A stretch of 64,000 nucleotides of DNA from Enterobacter kobei (GCF_001729765.1 NZ_CP017181.1:248001-312000), one strand, 5' to 3'. Counted from the stretch's first letter, positions 20,616 through 32,421 are shown. The notes: generated by a model not told the origin, from the letters alone. Numbers and translations: made by a program.

Positions 20616-21542
20616 ATGTCCGAGCAGTTTCTCTATTTCCTGCAGCAGATGTTTAACGGCGTCACGCTGGGAAGCACCTACGCGCTGATTGCCATCGGCT
20701 ATACGATGGTTTACGGCATTATCGGCATGATCAACTTCGCCCACGGCGAGGTGTACATGATCGGTAGCTACATCTCCTTTATGATCATCGCCGCCCTGAT
20801 GATGATGGGCATCGACAGCAGCTGGCTGCTGGTTGCCGCCGGGTTTGTCGGCGCCATTGTGATCGCCAGCGCCTATGGCTGGAGCATCGAGCGCGTGGCC
20901 TATCGGCCGGTGCGCAGCTCCAAGCGTCTGATTGCGCTCATCTCCGCCATCGGTATGTCGATCTTCCTGCAAAACTACGTCAGCCTGACCGAAGGGTCGC
21001 GCGACGTGGCGCTGCCAAGCCTGTTTAACGGCCAGTGGATCGTGGGGGCCAGCGAAAACTTCTCTGCCTCTATCACCACCATGCAGCTCGTCATCTGGGT
21101 CGTGACCTTTATTGCAATGCTCGCCCTGACGCTGTTCATCCGTTATTCCCGCATGGGGCGCGCCTGCCGTGCCTGCGCGGAAGACCTGAAGATGGCGAGC
21201 CTGCTTGGCATCAATACTGACCGCGTGATTGCCCTGACCTTCGTGATCGGTGCCGCGATGGCGGCAGTGGCGGGCGTGCTGCTCGGCCAGTTCTACGGCG
21301 TGATCAACCCGTACATCGGCTTTATGGCCGGAATGAAAGCCTTCACCGCGGCAGTACTTGGCGGTATCGGCAGTATTCCTGGCGCGATGATCGGTGGCCT
21401 GATCCTGGGCGTGGCGGAAGCGCTCTCCTCGGCGTACCTGAGCACCGAATATAAAGACGTGGTGTCGTTTGCCCTGCTGATTCTGGTTCTGCTGGTCATG
21501 CCTACCGGTATTCTGGGCCGTCCGGAGGTAGAGAAAGTATGA
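20616..21542 (+). CDS. livH: Branched-chain amino acid ABC permease LivH
   Basis: This 308-residue inner-membrane permease has about eight helices and forms the channel with LivM. The start at 20616 ([15 protein letters not shown]) follows AAAAAGGTTTGC; an upstream TTG at 20610 is in frame but unneeded. The family signature [12 protein letters not shown] and the coupling loop [21 protein letters not shown], which contacts the ATPases, are intact. It overlaps livM by four bases (ATGA). Confidence 0.96.
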   Translation: MSEQFLYFLQQMFNGVTLGSTYALIAIGYTMVYGIIGMINFAHGEVYMIGSYISFMIIAALMMMGIDSSWLLVAAGFVGAIVIASAYGWSIERVAYRPVRSSKRLIALISAIGMSIFLQNYVSLTEGSRDVALPSLFNGQWIVGASENFSASITTMQLVIWVVTFIAMLALTLFIRYSRMGRACRACAEDLKMASLLGINTDRVIALTFVIGAAMAAVAGVLLGQFYGVINPYIGFMAGMKAFTAAVLGGIGSIPGAMIGGLILGVAEALSSAYLSTEYKDVVSFALLILVLLVMPTGILGRPEVEKV

Positions 21543-22816
21543 AACCGATGCATTTTGCAATGGCGCTGCTCTCTGCCGCCATGTTCTTCGTGCTGGCGGG
21601 CGTCTTTATGGGCGTCCAGCTGGAGCTGAGCGGCACCAAACTGGTGGTGGATACCGCACCTGATATCCGCTGGCAGTGGGTGTTTATTGGCACGGCGGTG
21701 GTGTTCCTGTTCCAGCTGCTGCGTCCGCTGTTCCAGAAGACGCTGAAAGGTGTCTCCGGGCCGAAATTTGTTCTTCCGGCTATCGACGGTTCCACCGTGA
21801 AGCAAAAGCTGTTCCTCGTGGCGCTGCTGGTGGCGGCCGTGGCGTGGCCATTCGTGGTCTCGCGCGGCACGGTGGATATCGCTACCCTGACCATGATTTA
21901 CGTGATTTTGGGTCTCGGTCTGAACGTGGTGGTGGGGCTCTCTGGCCTGCTGGTGCTGGGCTACGGTGGTTTTTACGCCATCGGTGCCTACACCTTCGCG
22001 CTGCTGAACCATTATTACGGCCTCGGCTTCTGGACCTGTCTGCCGCTGGCGGGCCTGGTTTCTGCCGCTGCGGGCTTCCTGCTTGGCTTCCCGGTGCTGC
22101 GCCTGCGCGGTGACTACCTGGCGATTGTGACCTTAGGCTTTGGCGAAATCGTCCGTATCCTGCTGCTGAATAACACCGAAATCACCGGTGGTCCGAACGG
22201 CATCAGCCAGATCCCGAAACCGACCTTCTTCGGGCTGGAGTTCAGCCGTACCGCCCGCGAAGGCGGCTGGGATACCTTCAGCAACTTCTTTGGCGTGAAG
22301 TATGACCCGTCCGACCGCGTGATTTGGCTCTACCTGGTTGCGCTGCTGCTGGTGGTGGTGACCCTTTTCGTGATTAACCGTCTGCTGCGCATGCCGCTGG
22401 GCCGCGCGTGGGAAGCGCTGCGTGAAGATGAGATCGCCTGCCGCTCCCTGGGCCTGAACCCGACCCGCATCAAGCTGACCGCGTTTACCATCAGCGCCGC
22501 GTTTGCCGGTTTCGCCGGGACGCTGTTTGCCGCGCGTCAGGGCTTCGTCAGCCCGGAATCGTTCACGTTTGCCGAATCGGCCTTTGTGCTGGCGATTGTG
22601 GTGCTCGGCGGGATGGGCTCGCAGTTTGCCGTCATTCTCGCGGCCATCCTGCTGGTGGTCTCGCGCGAGCTGATGCGTGACTTTAACGAATACAGCATGC
22701 TGATGCTGGGTGGTTTGATGGTGCTGATGATGATCTGGCGTCCGCAGGGCCTGCTGCCGATGACCCGTCCACAGCTGAAGCTGAAGAACGGGAAAGCGAA
22801 AGGAGAGCAGGCATGA
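21539..22816 (+). CDS. livM: Branched-chain amino acid ABC permease LivM
   Basis: This 425-residue permease is the larger partner of LivH. An extra N-terminal part (about residues 1-110, with two helices) precedes the common permease domain with [18 protein letters not shown] and the coupling loop [23 protein letters not shown]. It overlaps both livH and livG by four bases, indicating coupled translation. It reads into a basic tail ([15 protein letters not shown]). Confidence 0.96.
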   Translation: MKPMHFAMALLSAAMFFVLAGVFMGVQLELSGTKLVVDTAPDIRWQWVFIGTAVVFLFQLLRPLFQKTLKGVSGPKFVLPAIDGSTVKQKLFLVALLVAAVAWPFVVSRGTVDIATLTMIYVILGLGLNVVVGLSGLLVLGYGGFYAIGAYTFALLNHYYGLGFWTCLPLAGLVSAAAGFLLGFPVLRLRGDYLAIVTLGFGEIVRILLLNNTEITGGPNGISQIPKPTFFGLEFSRTAREGGWDTFSNFFGVKYDPSDRVIWLYLVALLLVVVTLFVINRLLRMPLGRAWEALREDEIACRSLGLNPTRIKLTAFTISAAFAGFAGTLFAARQGFVSPESFTFAESAFVLAIVVLGGMGSQFAVILAAILLVVSRELMRDFNEYSMLMLGGLMVLMMIWRPQGLLPMTRPQLKLKNGKAKGEQA

Positions 22817-23580
22817 GTCAGCCATTATTATCCGTTAACGGTCTGATGATGCGTTTTGGCGGCCTGCTGGCGGTCAACAACGTGAATCTGGATCTGCATA
22901 AGAAAGAGATCGTCTCCCTGATTGGCCCCAACGGCGCGGGAAAAACCACGGTGTTTAACTGCCTGACCGGTTTCTACAAGCCGACGGGCGGCACCATCAT
23001 GCTGCGCGATAAGCACCTGGAAGGGCTGCCGGGCCAGCAAATTGCCCGCATGGGCGTGGTGCGTACCTTCCAGCACGTGCGCCTGTTCCGCGAGATGACG
23101 GTGATTGAGAACCTGCTGGTGGCACAGCATCAGCAGCTCAAAACCGGGCTGTTCTCCGGTCTGTTGAAGACTCCGGCCTTCCGCCGCGCCCAGGAGGAGG
23201 CCCTCGACCGCGCCGCCACCTGGCTCGACCGCATCGGCTTGCTGCAGCACGCCAACCGTCAGGCGAGCAACCTGGCCTACGGCGATCAGCGTCGTCTGGA
23301 GATTGTGCGCTGCATGGTGACGCAGCCGGAGATCCTGATGCTCGACGAACCGGCGGCGGGCCTCAACCCGAAAGAGACCAAAGAGCTGGACGAGCTGATT
23401 GCCGAGCTGCGCGATCACCACGACACCACCATCCTGCTGATTGAGCACGACATGAAGCTGGTGATGGGTATTTCGGACCGTATTTACGTGGTCAACCAGG
23501 GCACGCCGCTGGCAAACGGCACGCCGGAAGAGATCCGCAACAATCCGGACGTGATCCGCGCGTACCTTGGTGAGGCATAA
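22813..23580 (+). CDS. livG: Branched-chain amino acid ABC ATPase LivG
   Basis: This 255-residue ATPase is one of two non-identical ATPases of the Liv transporter. It has Walker [10 protein letters not shown] (about 37-45), the family insertion [19 protein letters not shown], signature LAYGDQRR (in place of LSGGQ, usual for LivG) and Walker [13 protein letters not shown]. It overlaps livM by four bases and ends one base before livF. Confidence 0.96.
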   Translation: MSQPLLSVNGLMMRFGGLLAVNNVNLDLHKKEIVSLIGPNGAGKTTVFNCLTGFYKPTGGTIMLRDKHLEGLPGQQIARMGVVRTFQHVRLFREMTVIENLLVAQHQQLKTGLFSGLLKTPAFRRAQEEALDRAATWLDRIGLLQHANRQASNLAYGDQRRLEIVRCMVTQPEILMLDEPAAGLNPKETKELDELIAELRDHHDTTILLIEHDMKLVMGISDRIYVVNQGTPLANGTPEEIRNNPDVIRAYLGEA

Positions 23581-23581
23581 G

Positions 23582-24295
23582 ATGGAAAAAGCGATGTTAA
23601 CGTTCGACAAGGTCAATGCGCACTACGGCAAGATCCAGGCGCTGCACGACGTCAGCCTGCACATCAATCAGGGTGAAATCGTCACCCTGATTGGCGCCAA
23701 CGGCGCGGGCAAAACCACGCTGCTCGGTACCCTGTGCGGCGACCCGCGGGCTACCAGCGGGCGGATTGTGTTTGATGGCAAAGACATTACCGACTGGCAG
23801 ACTGCAAAAATCATGCGTGAAGCGGTGGCGATTGTTCCGGAAGGGCGTCGCGTCTTCTCGCGCATGACGGTGGAAGAGAACCTGGCGATGGGCGGCTTCT
23901 TCGCTCACCGCGATGAATACCAGACCCGCATCAAGTGGGTATACGAACTCTTCCCGCGCCTGTGGGAGCGCCGTATTCAGCGTGCGGGCACCATGTCCGG
24001 CGGTGAGCAGCAGATGCTGGCGATTGGCCGCGCGCTGATGAGCCAGCCACGCCTGCTGCTGCTGGACGAACCGTCGCTCGGTCTGGCGCCGATCATCATC
24101 CAGCAGATCTTCGACACCATCGAGCAGCTGCGTAAAGAGGGGATGACCATCTTCCTCGTCGAGCAGAACGCCAACCAGGCGCTGAAGCTCGCCGACCGTG
24201 GCTACGTGCTGGAAAACGGCCGCGTGGTGCTTGAAGATACCGGCGATGCGCTGCTGGCGAACGAAGCGGTGCGGAGCGCGTACCTCGGAGGCTAA
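23582..24295 (+). CDS. livF: Branched-chain amino acid ABC ATPase LivF
   Basis: This 237-residue ATPase pairs with LivG. The start at 23582 (MEKAMLTFDKVNAHYG) matches E. coli LivF; the ORF reading from 23567 overlaps the end of livG. Walker A GANGAGKTT, signature MSGGEQQM and Walker B LLLLDEPSLGLAP are present. It closes the livKHMGF operon and is followed by a REP and a second repeat type. Confidence 0.96.
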   Translation: MEKAMLTFDKVNAHYGKIQALHDVSLHINQGEIVTLIGANGAGKTTLLGTLCGDPRATSGRIVFDGKDITDWQTAKIMREAVAIVPEGRRVFSRMTVEENLAMGGFFAHRDEYQTRIKWVYELFPRLWERRIQRAGTMSGGEQQMLAIGRALMSQPRLLLLDEPSLGLAPIIIQQIFDTIEQLRKEGMTIFLVEQNANQALKLADRGYVLENGRVVLEDTGDALLANEAVRSAYLGG

Positions 24296-24307
24296 GCCGT
24301 CTGTGTT

Positions 24308-24338
24308 GCCCGGTGGCGCTTACGCTTACCGGGCCTAC
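24308..24338. repeat. REP element after livF
   Basis: GCCCGGTGGCGCT...TTACCGGGC palindrome followed by CTACAT. It marks the 3' end of the liv operon and is directly followed by another repeat type. Confidence 0.8.
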
Positions 24339-24345
24339 ATGCCTT

Positions 24346-24388
24346 TCTCCCTCTCCCTGTAGGAGAGGGCCGGGGTGAGGGCATCAGA
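24346..24388. repeat. Intergenic CTCTCCC/GGGAGAG repeat, copy 2
   Basis: CTCCCTCTCCCTGTAGGAGAGGGCCGGGGTGAGGGCATCAG (given in outline; stem arms CCCTCTCC/GGAGAGGG). Same family as 10455-10500. Confidence 0.8.
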
Positions 24389-24450
24389 CCGCACTCAATC
24401 ACCCAACCCCCCAACACCCTTCACACAACCATCATCCCCCTGACGCTTTG

Positions 24451-24490
24451 CTGTCACTTATCTGTAAACAAACAGTTATTTTTCTGTCAT
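24451..24490 (+). promoter_or_regulatory. Tandem Pho box upstream of ugpB
   Basis: Four PhoB half-sites are spaced exactly 11 bp apart: CTGTCAC (24451-24457), CTGTAAA (24462-24468), CAGTTAT (24473-24479) and CTGTCAT (24484-24490). Two full Pho boxes in tandem fit strong PhoB activation of ugp under phosphate starvation, as known in E. coli. Confidence 0.88.
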
Positions 24491-24563
24491 TCGAGCATGT
24501 CATGTTACCTCGCGAGCATAAAACGCGTGATATCGCGCATCCGGCACAATAAGAGAGATGACA

Positions 24564-25880
24564 ATGACATCGTTACGACACACAGCTTTGGGTCTGGCAC
24601 TGGGTCTGGCTTTTGCGACGAACGCAATGGCTGTCACCACCATTCCATTCTGGCATTCCATGGAAGGGGAGTTGGGTAAAGAAGTTGACTCCCTGGCGCA
24701 GCGTTTCAACGACACCCACCCGGATTACAAGATTGTGCCGGTGTACAAAGGCAACTACGAGCAGAGCCTGAGCGCGGGCATCGCCGCCTTCCGTACCGGT
24801 AACGCCCCTGCACTGTTACAGGTTTATGAAGTGGGTACCGCGACCATGATGGCCTCGAAAGCCATCAAGCCGGTCTATGAAGTCTTCAAAGAGGCGGGCA
24901 TCAACTTCGACGAGTCGCAGTTCGTGCCAACCGTGGCGGGCTACTACACCGATTCCAAAACCGGTCACCTGCTGTCTCAGCCGTTTAACAGCTCCACGCC
25001 GGTCCTGTACTACAACAAAGATGCCTTCAGGAAAGCCGGTTTAGATCCGGAGCAGCCGCCAAAAACCTGGCAAGACCTGGCGGAATACACCGCTAAGCTG
25101 AAAGCGGCGGGCATGAAGTGCGGCTACGCCAGCGGCTGGCAGGGCTGGATCCAGATTGAAAACTTCAGCGCCTGGCACGGCCTGCCGGTTGCCACCAAAA
25201 ACAACGGCTTCGACGGCATTGACGCGGTACTGGAGTTCAACAAGCCGGAGCAGGTGAAGCACATTGCGCTGCTGGAAGCGCTCAACAAAAAGGGCGATTT
25301 CAGCTACTTCGGCCGTAAAGACGAATCCACTGAAAAGTTCTACAACGGTGACTGCGCCATTACCACCGCGTCTTCCGGTTCGCTGGCAGATATCCGTCAC
25401 TACGCCAAATTCAACTACGGCGTGGGCATGATGCCGTACGACGCTGACGTGAAGGGCGCGCCGCAGAACGCCATCATCGGCGGGGCCAGCCTGTGGGTGA
25501 TGCAGGGCAAAGACAAGGGCACCTACAAAGGTGTGGCCGAGTTCCTCGACTTCCTGGCGAAGCCAGAGATTGCCGCTGAGTGGCACCAGAAAACCGGCTA
25601 CCTGCCGATCACCAAAGCCGCCTATGACCTGACCCGCGAGCAGGGCTTCTACAGCAAAAACCCGGGCGCGGATATCGCGACGCGTCAGATGCTGAACAAG
25701 CCGCCGTTGCCGTTCACCAAAGGTCTGCGTCTGGGCAACATGCCGCAGATCCGCACCATCGTGGATGAAGAGCTGGAAAGCGTGTGGACCGGGAAGAAAA
25801 CGCCTCAACAGGCGCTGGATTCAGCGGTAGAACGCGGGAATCAGCTGCTGCGCCGTTTTGAGCAGTCGACCAAATCGTAA
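24564..25880 (+). CDS. ugpB: Periplasmic sn-glycerol-3-phosphate-binding protein UgpB
   Basis: This 438-residue binding protein captures glycerol-3-phosphate and glycerophosphodiesters for UgpAEC. The start at 24564 gives the same length as E. coli UgpB and has GAGAG six bases upstream; ATG 24558 is too close to that site. The signal peptide ends NAMA and the mature protein begins [19 protein letters not shown]. The conserved ligand-site segments [13 protein letters not shown] and [14 protein letters not shown] are intact. It leads ugpBAECQ downstream of a tandem Pho box; a BIME separates it from ugpA. Confidence 0.96.
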   Translation: MTSLRHTALGLALGLAFATNAMAVTTIPFWHSMEGELGKEVDSLAQRFNDTHPDYKIVPVYKGNYEQSLSAGIAAFRTGNAPALLQVYEVGTATMMASKAIKPVYEVFKEAGINFDESQFVPTVAGYYTDSKTGHLLSQPFNSSTPVLYYNKDAFRKAGLDPEQPPKTWQDLAEYTAKLKAAGMKCGYASGWQGWIQIENFSAWHGLPVATKNNGFDGIDAVLEFNKPEQVKHIALLEALNKKGDFSYFGRKDESTEKFYNGDCAITTASSGSLADIRHYAKFNYGVGMMPYDADVKGAPQNAIIGGASLWVMQGKDKGTYKGVAEFLDFLAKPEIAAEWHQKTGYLPITKAAYDLTREQGFYSKNPGADIATRQMLNKPPLPFTKGLRLGNMPQIRTIVDEELESVWTGKKTPQQALDSAVERGNQLLRRFEQSTKS

Positions 25881-25890
25881 TCTGTGATTC

Positions 25891-25964
25891 GCCCGGTGGC
25901 GCTACGCTTACCGGGCCTACGACGTGCCACATGTAGGCCGGGTAAGGCGTAGCCGCCACCCGGC
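25891..25964. repeat. BIME between ugpB and ugpA
   Basis: Two opposed REP units, GCCCGGTGGCGC...TTACCGGGC at 25891-25916 and GCCGGGTAAGGCG...CACCCGGC at 25937-25964, are joined by CTACGACGTGCCACATGTAG. As at malE-malF, it lies between a binding-protein gene and its permease gene and probably shields the upstream mRNA. Confidence 0.85.
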
Positions 25965-25986
25965 ATTGTTCAGGAACCCAATCTCA

Positions 25987-26874
25987 ATGTCATCATCCCG
26001 TCCGGTGTTCCGCTCCCGCTGGCTGCCCTATCTTCTGGTCGCGCCGCAGCTGGTCATCACCGTTATCTTCTTTATCTGGCCTGCGGGCGAAGCGCTGTGG
26101 TACTCGGTACAAAGCGTCGACCCGTTCGGGCTGTCCAGCCAGTTTGTTGGCCTGGACAACTTCACCGCGCTGTTCCACGACAGCTACTATCTGGACTCCT
26201 TCTGGACGACGATGAAATTCAGCGCGCTGGTCACCGTCAGCGGTCTGGTCGCTTCGCTGTTCTTTGCCGCGCTGGTGGATTACGTGGTGCGCGGCAGCCG
26301 CCTGTATCAGACCCTGATGCTGCTGCCTTACGCCGTCGCGCCCGCCGTTGCGGCCGTGCTGTGGATCTTCCTGTTTAACCCGGGGCGCGGGCTGATTACC
26401 CATTTCCTGGCCGAATTGGGTTACGACTGGAACCACGCCCAGAACAGCGGTCAGGCGATGTTCCTGGTGGTGTTCGCCTCGGTGTGGAAGCAGATCAGCT
26501 ATAACTTCCTGTTCTTCTTTGCCGCACTGCAGTCCATCCCGCGTTCGCTGGTGGAAGCCGCGGCGATTGACGGCGCAGGGCCGGTTCGCCGCTTCTTCAG
26601 ATTATCGCTGCCGCTGATCGCCCCGGTGAGCTTCTTCCTGCTGGTGGTTAACCTCGTGTACGCCTTCTTCGACACTTTCCCGGTGATCGACGCGGCGACC
26701 GCAGGCGGCCCGGTGCAGGCGACCACGACGCTTATCTATAAGATCTACCGCGAAGGCTTTGCGGGGCTTGATCTCTCGGCCTCCGCCGCGCAGTCGGTGG
26801 TGCTGATGTTCCTCGTCATCATCCTCACGGTGGTGCAGTTCCGCTATGTTGAAAGTAAGGTGCGCTACCAATGA
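25987..26874 (+). CDS. ugpA: sn-Glycerol-3-phosphate ABC permease UgpA
   Basis: This 295-residue permease has six helices and forms the channel with UgpE. The start at 25987 ([21 protein letters not shown]) matches E. coli and follows AGGAACCCAATCTCA; the longer ORF from 25924 runs through the BIME and is rejected. The coupling motif [21 protein letters not shown] is intact. It overlaps ugpE by four bases. Confidence 0.96.
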   Translation: MSSSRPVFRSRWLPYLLVAPQLVITVIFFIWPAGEALWYSVQSVDPFGLSSQFVGLDNFTALFHDSYYLDSFWTTMKFSALVTVSGLVASLFFAALVDYVVRGSRLYQTLMLLPYAVAPAVAAVLWIFLFNPGRGLITHFLAELGYDWNHAQNSGQAMFLVVFASVWKQISYNFLFFFAALQSIPRSLVEAAAIDGAGPVRRFFRLSLPLIAPVSFFLLVVNLVYAFFDTFPVIDAATAGGPVQATTTLIYKIYREGFAGLDLSASAAQSVVLMFLVIILTVVQFRYVESKVRYQ

Positions 26875-27716
26875 TTGAGAACCGTCGCGGGCTGACGATT
26901 TTCAGCCATACCATGCTGATTTTAGGGATTATCGTCATCCTCTTCCCGCTGTACGTGGCGTTTGTCGCCGCTACGCTGGACACCAAAGCGGTGTTCGACA
27001 CGCCGATGACGCTGATCCCAGGCACACATCTTTTCGAGAACATGAAGACCATCTGGACCCAGGGCGTGGGCGTCAACAGCGCGCCGTTCTGGCTGATGAT
27101 GCTCAACAGCTTCATCATGGCGTTTGGCATTACGGTCGGCAAAATTACGGTGTCGATGCTTTCTGCCTTCGCCATCGTCTGGTTCCGCTTTCCGCTGCGT
27201 AACCTCTTCTTCTGGATGATCTTCATTACCCTGATGCTGCCGGTGGAAGTGCGTATCTTCCCGACGGTGGAGGTGATCGCCAACCTGAAGATGCTCGACA
27301 GCTACGGGGGCTTAACGCTGCCGCTGATGGCCTCGGCGACCGCCACCTTCCTGTTCCGCCAGTTCTTTATGACTCTGCCGGACGAGCTGATTGAAGCGGC
27401 GCGCATCGACGGCGCGTCGCCGATGCGCTTCTTCCGCGACATCGTGCTGCCGCTGTCGAAAACCAACCTTGCGGCGCTGTTTGTGATCACCTTTATCTAC
27501 GGCTGGAACCAGTACCTGTGGCCGCTGCTGATTATTCAGGACGTCAACCTCGGCACCGCCGTGGCGGGCATCAAAGGCATGATCGCCACCGGCGAAGGCA
27601 CCACCCTCTGGAACCAGGTGATGGCGGCGATGCTGCTCACCCTTATCCCACCCGTAGTCATTGTTTTAGCCATGCAGCGTGCGTTTGTCCGCGGCCTGGT
27701 CGATAGCGAGAAATAA
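26871..27716 (+). CDS. ugpE: sn-Glycerol-3-phosphate ABC permease UgpE
   Basis: This 281-residue permease has the same length as E. coli UgpE. Six helices and the coupling motif [21 protein letters not shown] are present. It overlaps ugpA by four bases and ends one base before ugpC, consistent with one polycistronic message. Confidence 0.96.
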   Translation: MIENRRGLTIFSHTMLILGIIVILFPLYVAFVAATLDTKAVFDTPMTLIPGTHLFENMKTIWTQGVGVNSAPFWLMMLNSFIMAFGITVGKITVSMLSAFAIVWFRFPLRNLFFWMIFITLMLPVEVRIFPTVEVIANLKMLDSYGGLTLPLMASATATFLFRQFFMTLPDELIEAARIDGASPMRFFRDIVLPLSKTNLAALFVITFIYGWNQYLWPLLIIQDVNLGTAVAGIKGMIATGEGTTLWNQVMAAMLLTLIPPVVIVLAMQRAFVRGLVDSEK

Positions 27717-27717
27717 G

Positions 27718-28784
<1,067 letters not shown>

Positions 28785-28788
<4 letters not shown>

Positions 28789-29531
28789 GCAACTGGCCTT
28801 ATCCCCACATCGTCGCCCACCGTGGCGGCGGTAAACTGGCGCCGGAAAATACCCTGGCGGCGATTGATGTTGGCGCGCGCTACGGTCACACGATGATCGA
28901 GTTTGACGCCAAGCTGTCGAAGGACGGCGAGATTTTCCTGCTGCATGACGACAACCTCGAACGCACCAGCAACGGCTGGGGCGTGGCGGGTGAACTGCCG
29001 TGGCGCGATCTGCTGAAAGTGGATGCCGGAAGCTGGTACAGCGGTGAATTCAAAGGCGAACCGCTGCCGCTGCTGGCGGAGGTGGCGGACCGCTGTCGTC
29101 AGCACGGCATGATGGCAAACATTGAAATCAAACCGACCACCGGCACCGGGACGCTGACGGGTAAAGTCATTGCGCTGGCCGCGCGTGAGCTATGGGAAGG
29201 GATGACGGCGCCGCTGCTCTCCTCGTTTGAAATTGACGCCCTGGAAGCGGCCCAGGCTGCCGTGCCTGAACTCCCGCGTGGGCTGCTGCTGGACGAGTGG
29301 CGTGAGGACTGGCGCGAGCTGACGACCCGCTTAGGCTGTGTCTCTATCCATCTCAATCACAGGCTGCTGGACGAGGCGCGGGTGAAGATGCTCAAAGACG
29401 CGGGTCTGCATATTCTGGTTTATACCGTGAATAAACCCCAGCGTGCAGCCGAACTGCTGCGCTGGGGCGTGGACATCATCTGTACCGATGCCATAAACCT
29501 GATCGGCCCGAACTTTAGTTCTGCGGGTTAA
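28785..29531 (+). CDS. ugpQ: Cytosolic glycerophosphodiester phosphodiesterase UgpQ
   Basis: This 248-residue enzyme hydrolyses glycerophosphodiesters entering through Ugp to glycerol-3-phosphate and an alcohol. The catalytic pattern HRGG...PENT (residues about 10-20), [10 protein letters not shown] and [11 protein letters not shown] is intact, and no signal peptide is present, as expected for UgpQ as opposed to periplasmic GlpQ. It is the last gene of the operon. Its last 17 bp overlap the end of convergent yhhA. Confidence 0.95.
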
Positions 29532-29892
29532 GCATACTGCCATTCGACTGCGACGGCAGCATATGCTGCTGTCCGCTGCCTGACGACGTCATCCCACCTA
29601 ACATCCCACCGTTTTTATTCGGCAGCGGCTGCTCACGCACCTGTCCCTGCTGTACGCGCTGGGTGTTGGCGTTCATCTGATTTTGCAGGCTCTGCTGCTG
29701 CATCTGGGTCTGCGTTTTCAACTGCTGGTTCAGCATCCCTTTTTGCTGTTGCTGCTGGCTCATCATCTCCGTCTGCATACGCTGCTGGCTCGGGATGACA
29801 TAACCCTGCTGGTTCGGGTTGTTCATGGTGTTAAGTGGCTGTGCGAGCGCGGCAAACGGGATCAGCGCCGCAAGAATCAGTAAGCGTTTCAT
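29515..29892 (-). CDS. yhhA: YhhA, secreted Gln-rich DUF2756 protein
   Basis: This 125-residue protein has a signal peptide ([17 protein letters not shown]) followed by low-complexity sequence rich in Gln, Met and Asn (for example [16 protein letters not shown]). It is shorter than the 146 residues I recall for E. coli YhhA; the C-terminal part is trimmed and different. The start at 29892 is eight bases from AGGAGG; ATG 29898 is too close. Function is unknown. Its 3' end overlaps that of ugpQ, so neither operon has room for a private terminator. Confidence 0.88.
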   Translation of the reverse strand: MKRLLILAALIPFAALAQPLNTMNNPNQQGYVIPSQQRMQTEMMSQQQQQKGMLNQQLKTQTQMQQQSLQNQMNANTQRVQQGQVREQPLPNKNGGMLGGMTSSGSGQQHMLPSQSNGSMLNPQN

Positions 29893-30015
29893 TGTCATTT
29901 CCTCCTGTTGAGGTCTCTCTTAAGTTTACCCTGATTTCACCATGACGATGATTTTTTAGGAGTTGTGAACCAGGCTTAAGCGGGGAATATGGATCCCTTC
30001 ACCTGGAGAACAATA

Positions 30016-31761
30016 ATGATGAAACCAACGTTTTTGCGCTGGGTCGCCATCGCCGCGCTGATGGCAGGCGGGACATTTAGCGTGGCGGCCAACCCGCCAG
30101 CGGCTCCGCCAGTATCGTATGGCGTGGAGGAAGATGTTTTTCATCCCGTGCGGGCAACCCACGGTATGGTGGCGTCCGTGGATGCGCTGGCAACCCATGT
30201 GGGCGTCGACATTCTCAAACAGGGCGGTAACGCGGTAGATGCGGCGGTCGCGGTGGGATATGCACTGGCGGTAACGCACCCGCAGGCGGGGAATCTGGGC
30301 GGCGGCGGCTTTATGATGCTGCGCACCAAAGACGGCAAAACGACCGCCATCGACTTCCGCGAAATGGCGCCTGCTCAGGCGTCCCGCGATATGTTCCTCG
30401 ACGACCAGGGGAACCCGGACAGTAAAAAATCCCTGACTTCCCATCTCGCAAGCGGCACGCCGGGCACCGTGGCGGGCTTCTCGCTGGCGCTGGAGAAATA
30501 CGGCACCATGCCGCTGAACAAAGTGGTGCAGCCAGCCATTAAACTGGCCCGGGACGGCTTTGTGGTGAATGACGCTCTGGCGGACGATCTCAAAACCTAC
30601 GGCAGTGAAGTGATTCCCAATCACGAAAACAGTAAAGCCATCTTCTGGAAAGACGGCGAGCCGTTGAAGAAGGGCGATAGGCTGGTGCAGAAGAACCTCG
30701 CCAAAAGCCTTGAGCTGATAGCTGAAAACGGTCCGGACGCGTTCTACAAAGGGGCGATTGCTGACCAGATTGCTGAAGAGATGAAGAAAAACGGCGGGCT
30801 CATCACCAAAGCGGACCTGGCCGAGTACAAGGCGGTAGAGCGTGAGCCAATTAGCGGAACCTATCGCGGCTACGAAGTCTTCTCGATGCCACCACCGTCA
30901 TCCGGCGGGATCCACATCGTGCAGATCCTCAATATTCTTGAAAACTTCGATATGCATAAGTTCGGCTTCGGCAGCGCGGATGCGATGCAGGTAATGGCGG
31001 AGGCCGAAAAACGCGCCTACGCCGACCGCTCGGAATACCTCGGTGACCCGGACTTCGTGAAGGTGCCGTGGCAGGCGTTGACCAACAAGGCATATGCCAA
31101 ATCCATTGCTGATGAGATCGACATCAACAAGGCTAAACCGTCCAGCGAGATCCGCCCCGGCAAGCTGGCACCGTATGAAAGCAACCAGACCACCCACTTC
31201 TCGGTGGTGGATAAAGACGGTAACGCGGTGGCGGTGACCTATACGCTCAACACCACCTTTGGTACCGGGATTGTGGCGGGCAACAGCGGCATTCTGCTTA
31301 ACAACGAGATGGATGATTTCTCTGCCAAGCCGGGCGTGCCGAACGTCTACGGTCTGGTCGGCGGCGATGCGAATGCGGTTGGGCCGAAGAAGCGACCGCT
31401 CTCGTCAATGTCGCCTACTATCGTGGTGAAAGACGGTAAAACCTGGCTGGTCACCGGCAGTCCTGGCGGAAGCCGGATTATCACTACGGTATTGCAGATG
31501 GTGGTCAACAGTATCGATTTTGGGATGAACGTCGCCGAAGCGACCAACGCGCCGCGTTTTCATCACCAGTGGCTGCCGGATGAACTGCGCGTTGAGAAGG
31601 GCTTTAGCCCGGACACCATCAAACTGCTGGAGCAACGTGGACAGAAGGTGGCGGTAAAAGAGGCGATGGGCAGCACCCAGAGCATTATGGTCGGGCCGGA
31701 CGGCGCGCTGTTTGGGGCGTCGGACCCGCGCTCGGTGGATGATTTAACAGCGGGGTACTGA
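30016..31761 (+). CDS. ggt: Periplasmic gamma-glutamyltranspeptidase Ggt
   Basis: This 581-residue precursor cuts itself into large and small subunits and hydrolyses or transfers the gamma-glutamyl group of glutathione in the periplasm. The start at 30016 (MMKPTFLRWVAIAALMAGGTFSVAA) gives a signal peptide; GGAGAA precedes it. The new N-terminal nucleophile is the second Thr of NQTTHFSVVDKDG (about residue 392). The oxyanion and lid elements (GSPGGSRIITTVLQ, NNEMDDFSAKPG) are intact. It is monocistronic, followed by a BIME. Confidence 0.96.
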   Translation: MMKPTFLRWVAIAALMAGGTFSVAANPPAAPPVSYGVEEDVFHPVRATHGMVASVDALATHVGVDILKQGGNAVDAAVAVGYALAVTHPQAGNLGGGGFMMLRTKDGKTTAIDFREMAPAQASRDMFLDDQGNPDSKKSLTSHLASGTPGTVAGFSLALEKYGTMPLNKVVQPAIKLARDGFVVNDALADDLKTYGSEVIPNHENSKAIFWKDGEPLKKGDRLVQKNLAKSLELIAENGPDAFYKGAIADQIAEEMKKNGGLITKADLAEYKAVEREPISGTYRGYEVFSMPPPSSGGIHIVQILNILENFDMHKFGFGSADAMQVMAEAEKRAYADRSEYLGDPDFVKVPWQALTNKAYAKSIADEIDINKAKPSSEIRPGKLAPYESNQTTHFSVVDKDGNAVAVTYTLNTTFGTGIVAGNSGILLNNEMDDFSAKPGVPNVYGLVGGDANAVGPKKRPLSSMSPTIVVKDGKTWLVTGSPGGSRIITTVLQMVVNSIDFGMNVAEATNAPRFHHQWLPDELRVEKGFSPDTIKLLEQRGQKVAVKEAMGSTQSIMVGPDGALFGASDPRSVDDLTAGY

Positions 31762-31762
31762 T

Positions 31763-31848
31763 TTTGTTGCCCGGTGGCGCTGCGCTTACCGGGCCTACAA
31801 CGGCACGAATGTAGGCCGGGTAAGGCGAAGCCTCCACCCGGCAACAAA
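31763..31848. repeat. BIME between convergent ggt and yhhY
   Basis: TTTGTTGCC (31763-31771) and GGCAACAAA (31840-31848) are the outer arms of a pair of opposed REP units with cores CGGTGGCGC...TTACCGGGC and GCCGGGTAAGGCG...CACCCGGC. The whole element is a long imperfect palindrome filling the gap and can end transcription from both sides. Confidence 0.85.
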
Positions 31849-32337
31849 CTACTTCATTCTCGCCATATAATACGCATCCACATACTCACCGTTGCGCAGG
31901 GCGTAGCGCTTGCCAGTACCTTCAATCTCGAATCCGTGTTTTTTGTACACGGCTATTGCCGGCTCGTTATCCACAAACACCGTTAATTCGATGCGGTCGA
32001 CGCGCAGCCAGTTGTCGCACATGTCGATCATGGTGCGGATCAGCGCGCTGGCGACGCCGCGGTTGTGCCACTGTGCGCCTACGCAGATACCAAAATCGGC
32101 CACGTGGCTGCGGCGCGGGCGCTGGGCAACATCAATGGTGAGGTGCCCAACCACGATATCGTCAATACAGGCAACCAGTTGCTTAATACCGGGCTGGTCG
32201 CCTAGCCGCATCTGCCACATTTCCAGCGAAGGGTGAGGAACCTGTAGCGTGTTGTGGTACACCTCCGGCTGGGCGTGGATCTGACGAATGGCGTCATAAT
32301 CTTTCGGTTCCGCGTGGCGTATCACAATCTCACTCAT
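31849..32337 (-). CDS. yhhY: GNAT-family N-acetyltransferase YhhY
   Basis: This 162-residue protein matches E. coli YhhY. The acetyl-CoA loop QWHNRGVASALIRTMIDM (about 87-104) and the C-terminal motif FVDNEPAIAVYKKHGFEIEGTGKRYALRNGEYVDAYYMA (outline) place it with amino-acid/antibiotic-type N-acetyltransferases. E. coli YhhY has been reported to acetylate some amino acids and analogues; the substrate here is inferred. It is divergent from ryhB. Confidence 0.9.
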   Translation of the reverse strand: MSEIVIRHAEPKDYDAIRQIHAQPEVYHNTLQVPHPSLEMWQMRLGDQPGIKQLVACIDDIVVGHLTIDVAQRPRRSHVADFGICVGAQWHNRGVASALIRTMIDMCDNWLRVDRIELTVFVDNEPAIAVYKKHGFEIEGTGKRYALRNGEYVDAYYMARMK

Positions 32338-32421
32338 CCCTTGTTCCTCAATCAGTTAAATGTCCCTCTCAACATCAATGACTTTAAAATTTGAGTCAAC
32401 CGCTATTTTTTGCAAAAAGTA

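Noticed and set aside
20529..21560. A 343-codon His/Asp-rich open frame antisense to livH
   Set aside because: Shadow of livH; the His-rich composition follows from complementing codons for hydrophobic residues.
22133..22825. A 230-codon frame antisense to livM
   Set aside because: Rich in His and Gln, no start signals, fully inside livM.
24341..24400. A CRISPR-like array suggested by recurring CTCTCCC/GGGAGAG units
   Set aside because: The copies are scattered kilobases apart and do not alternate with regular spacers.
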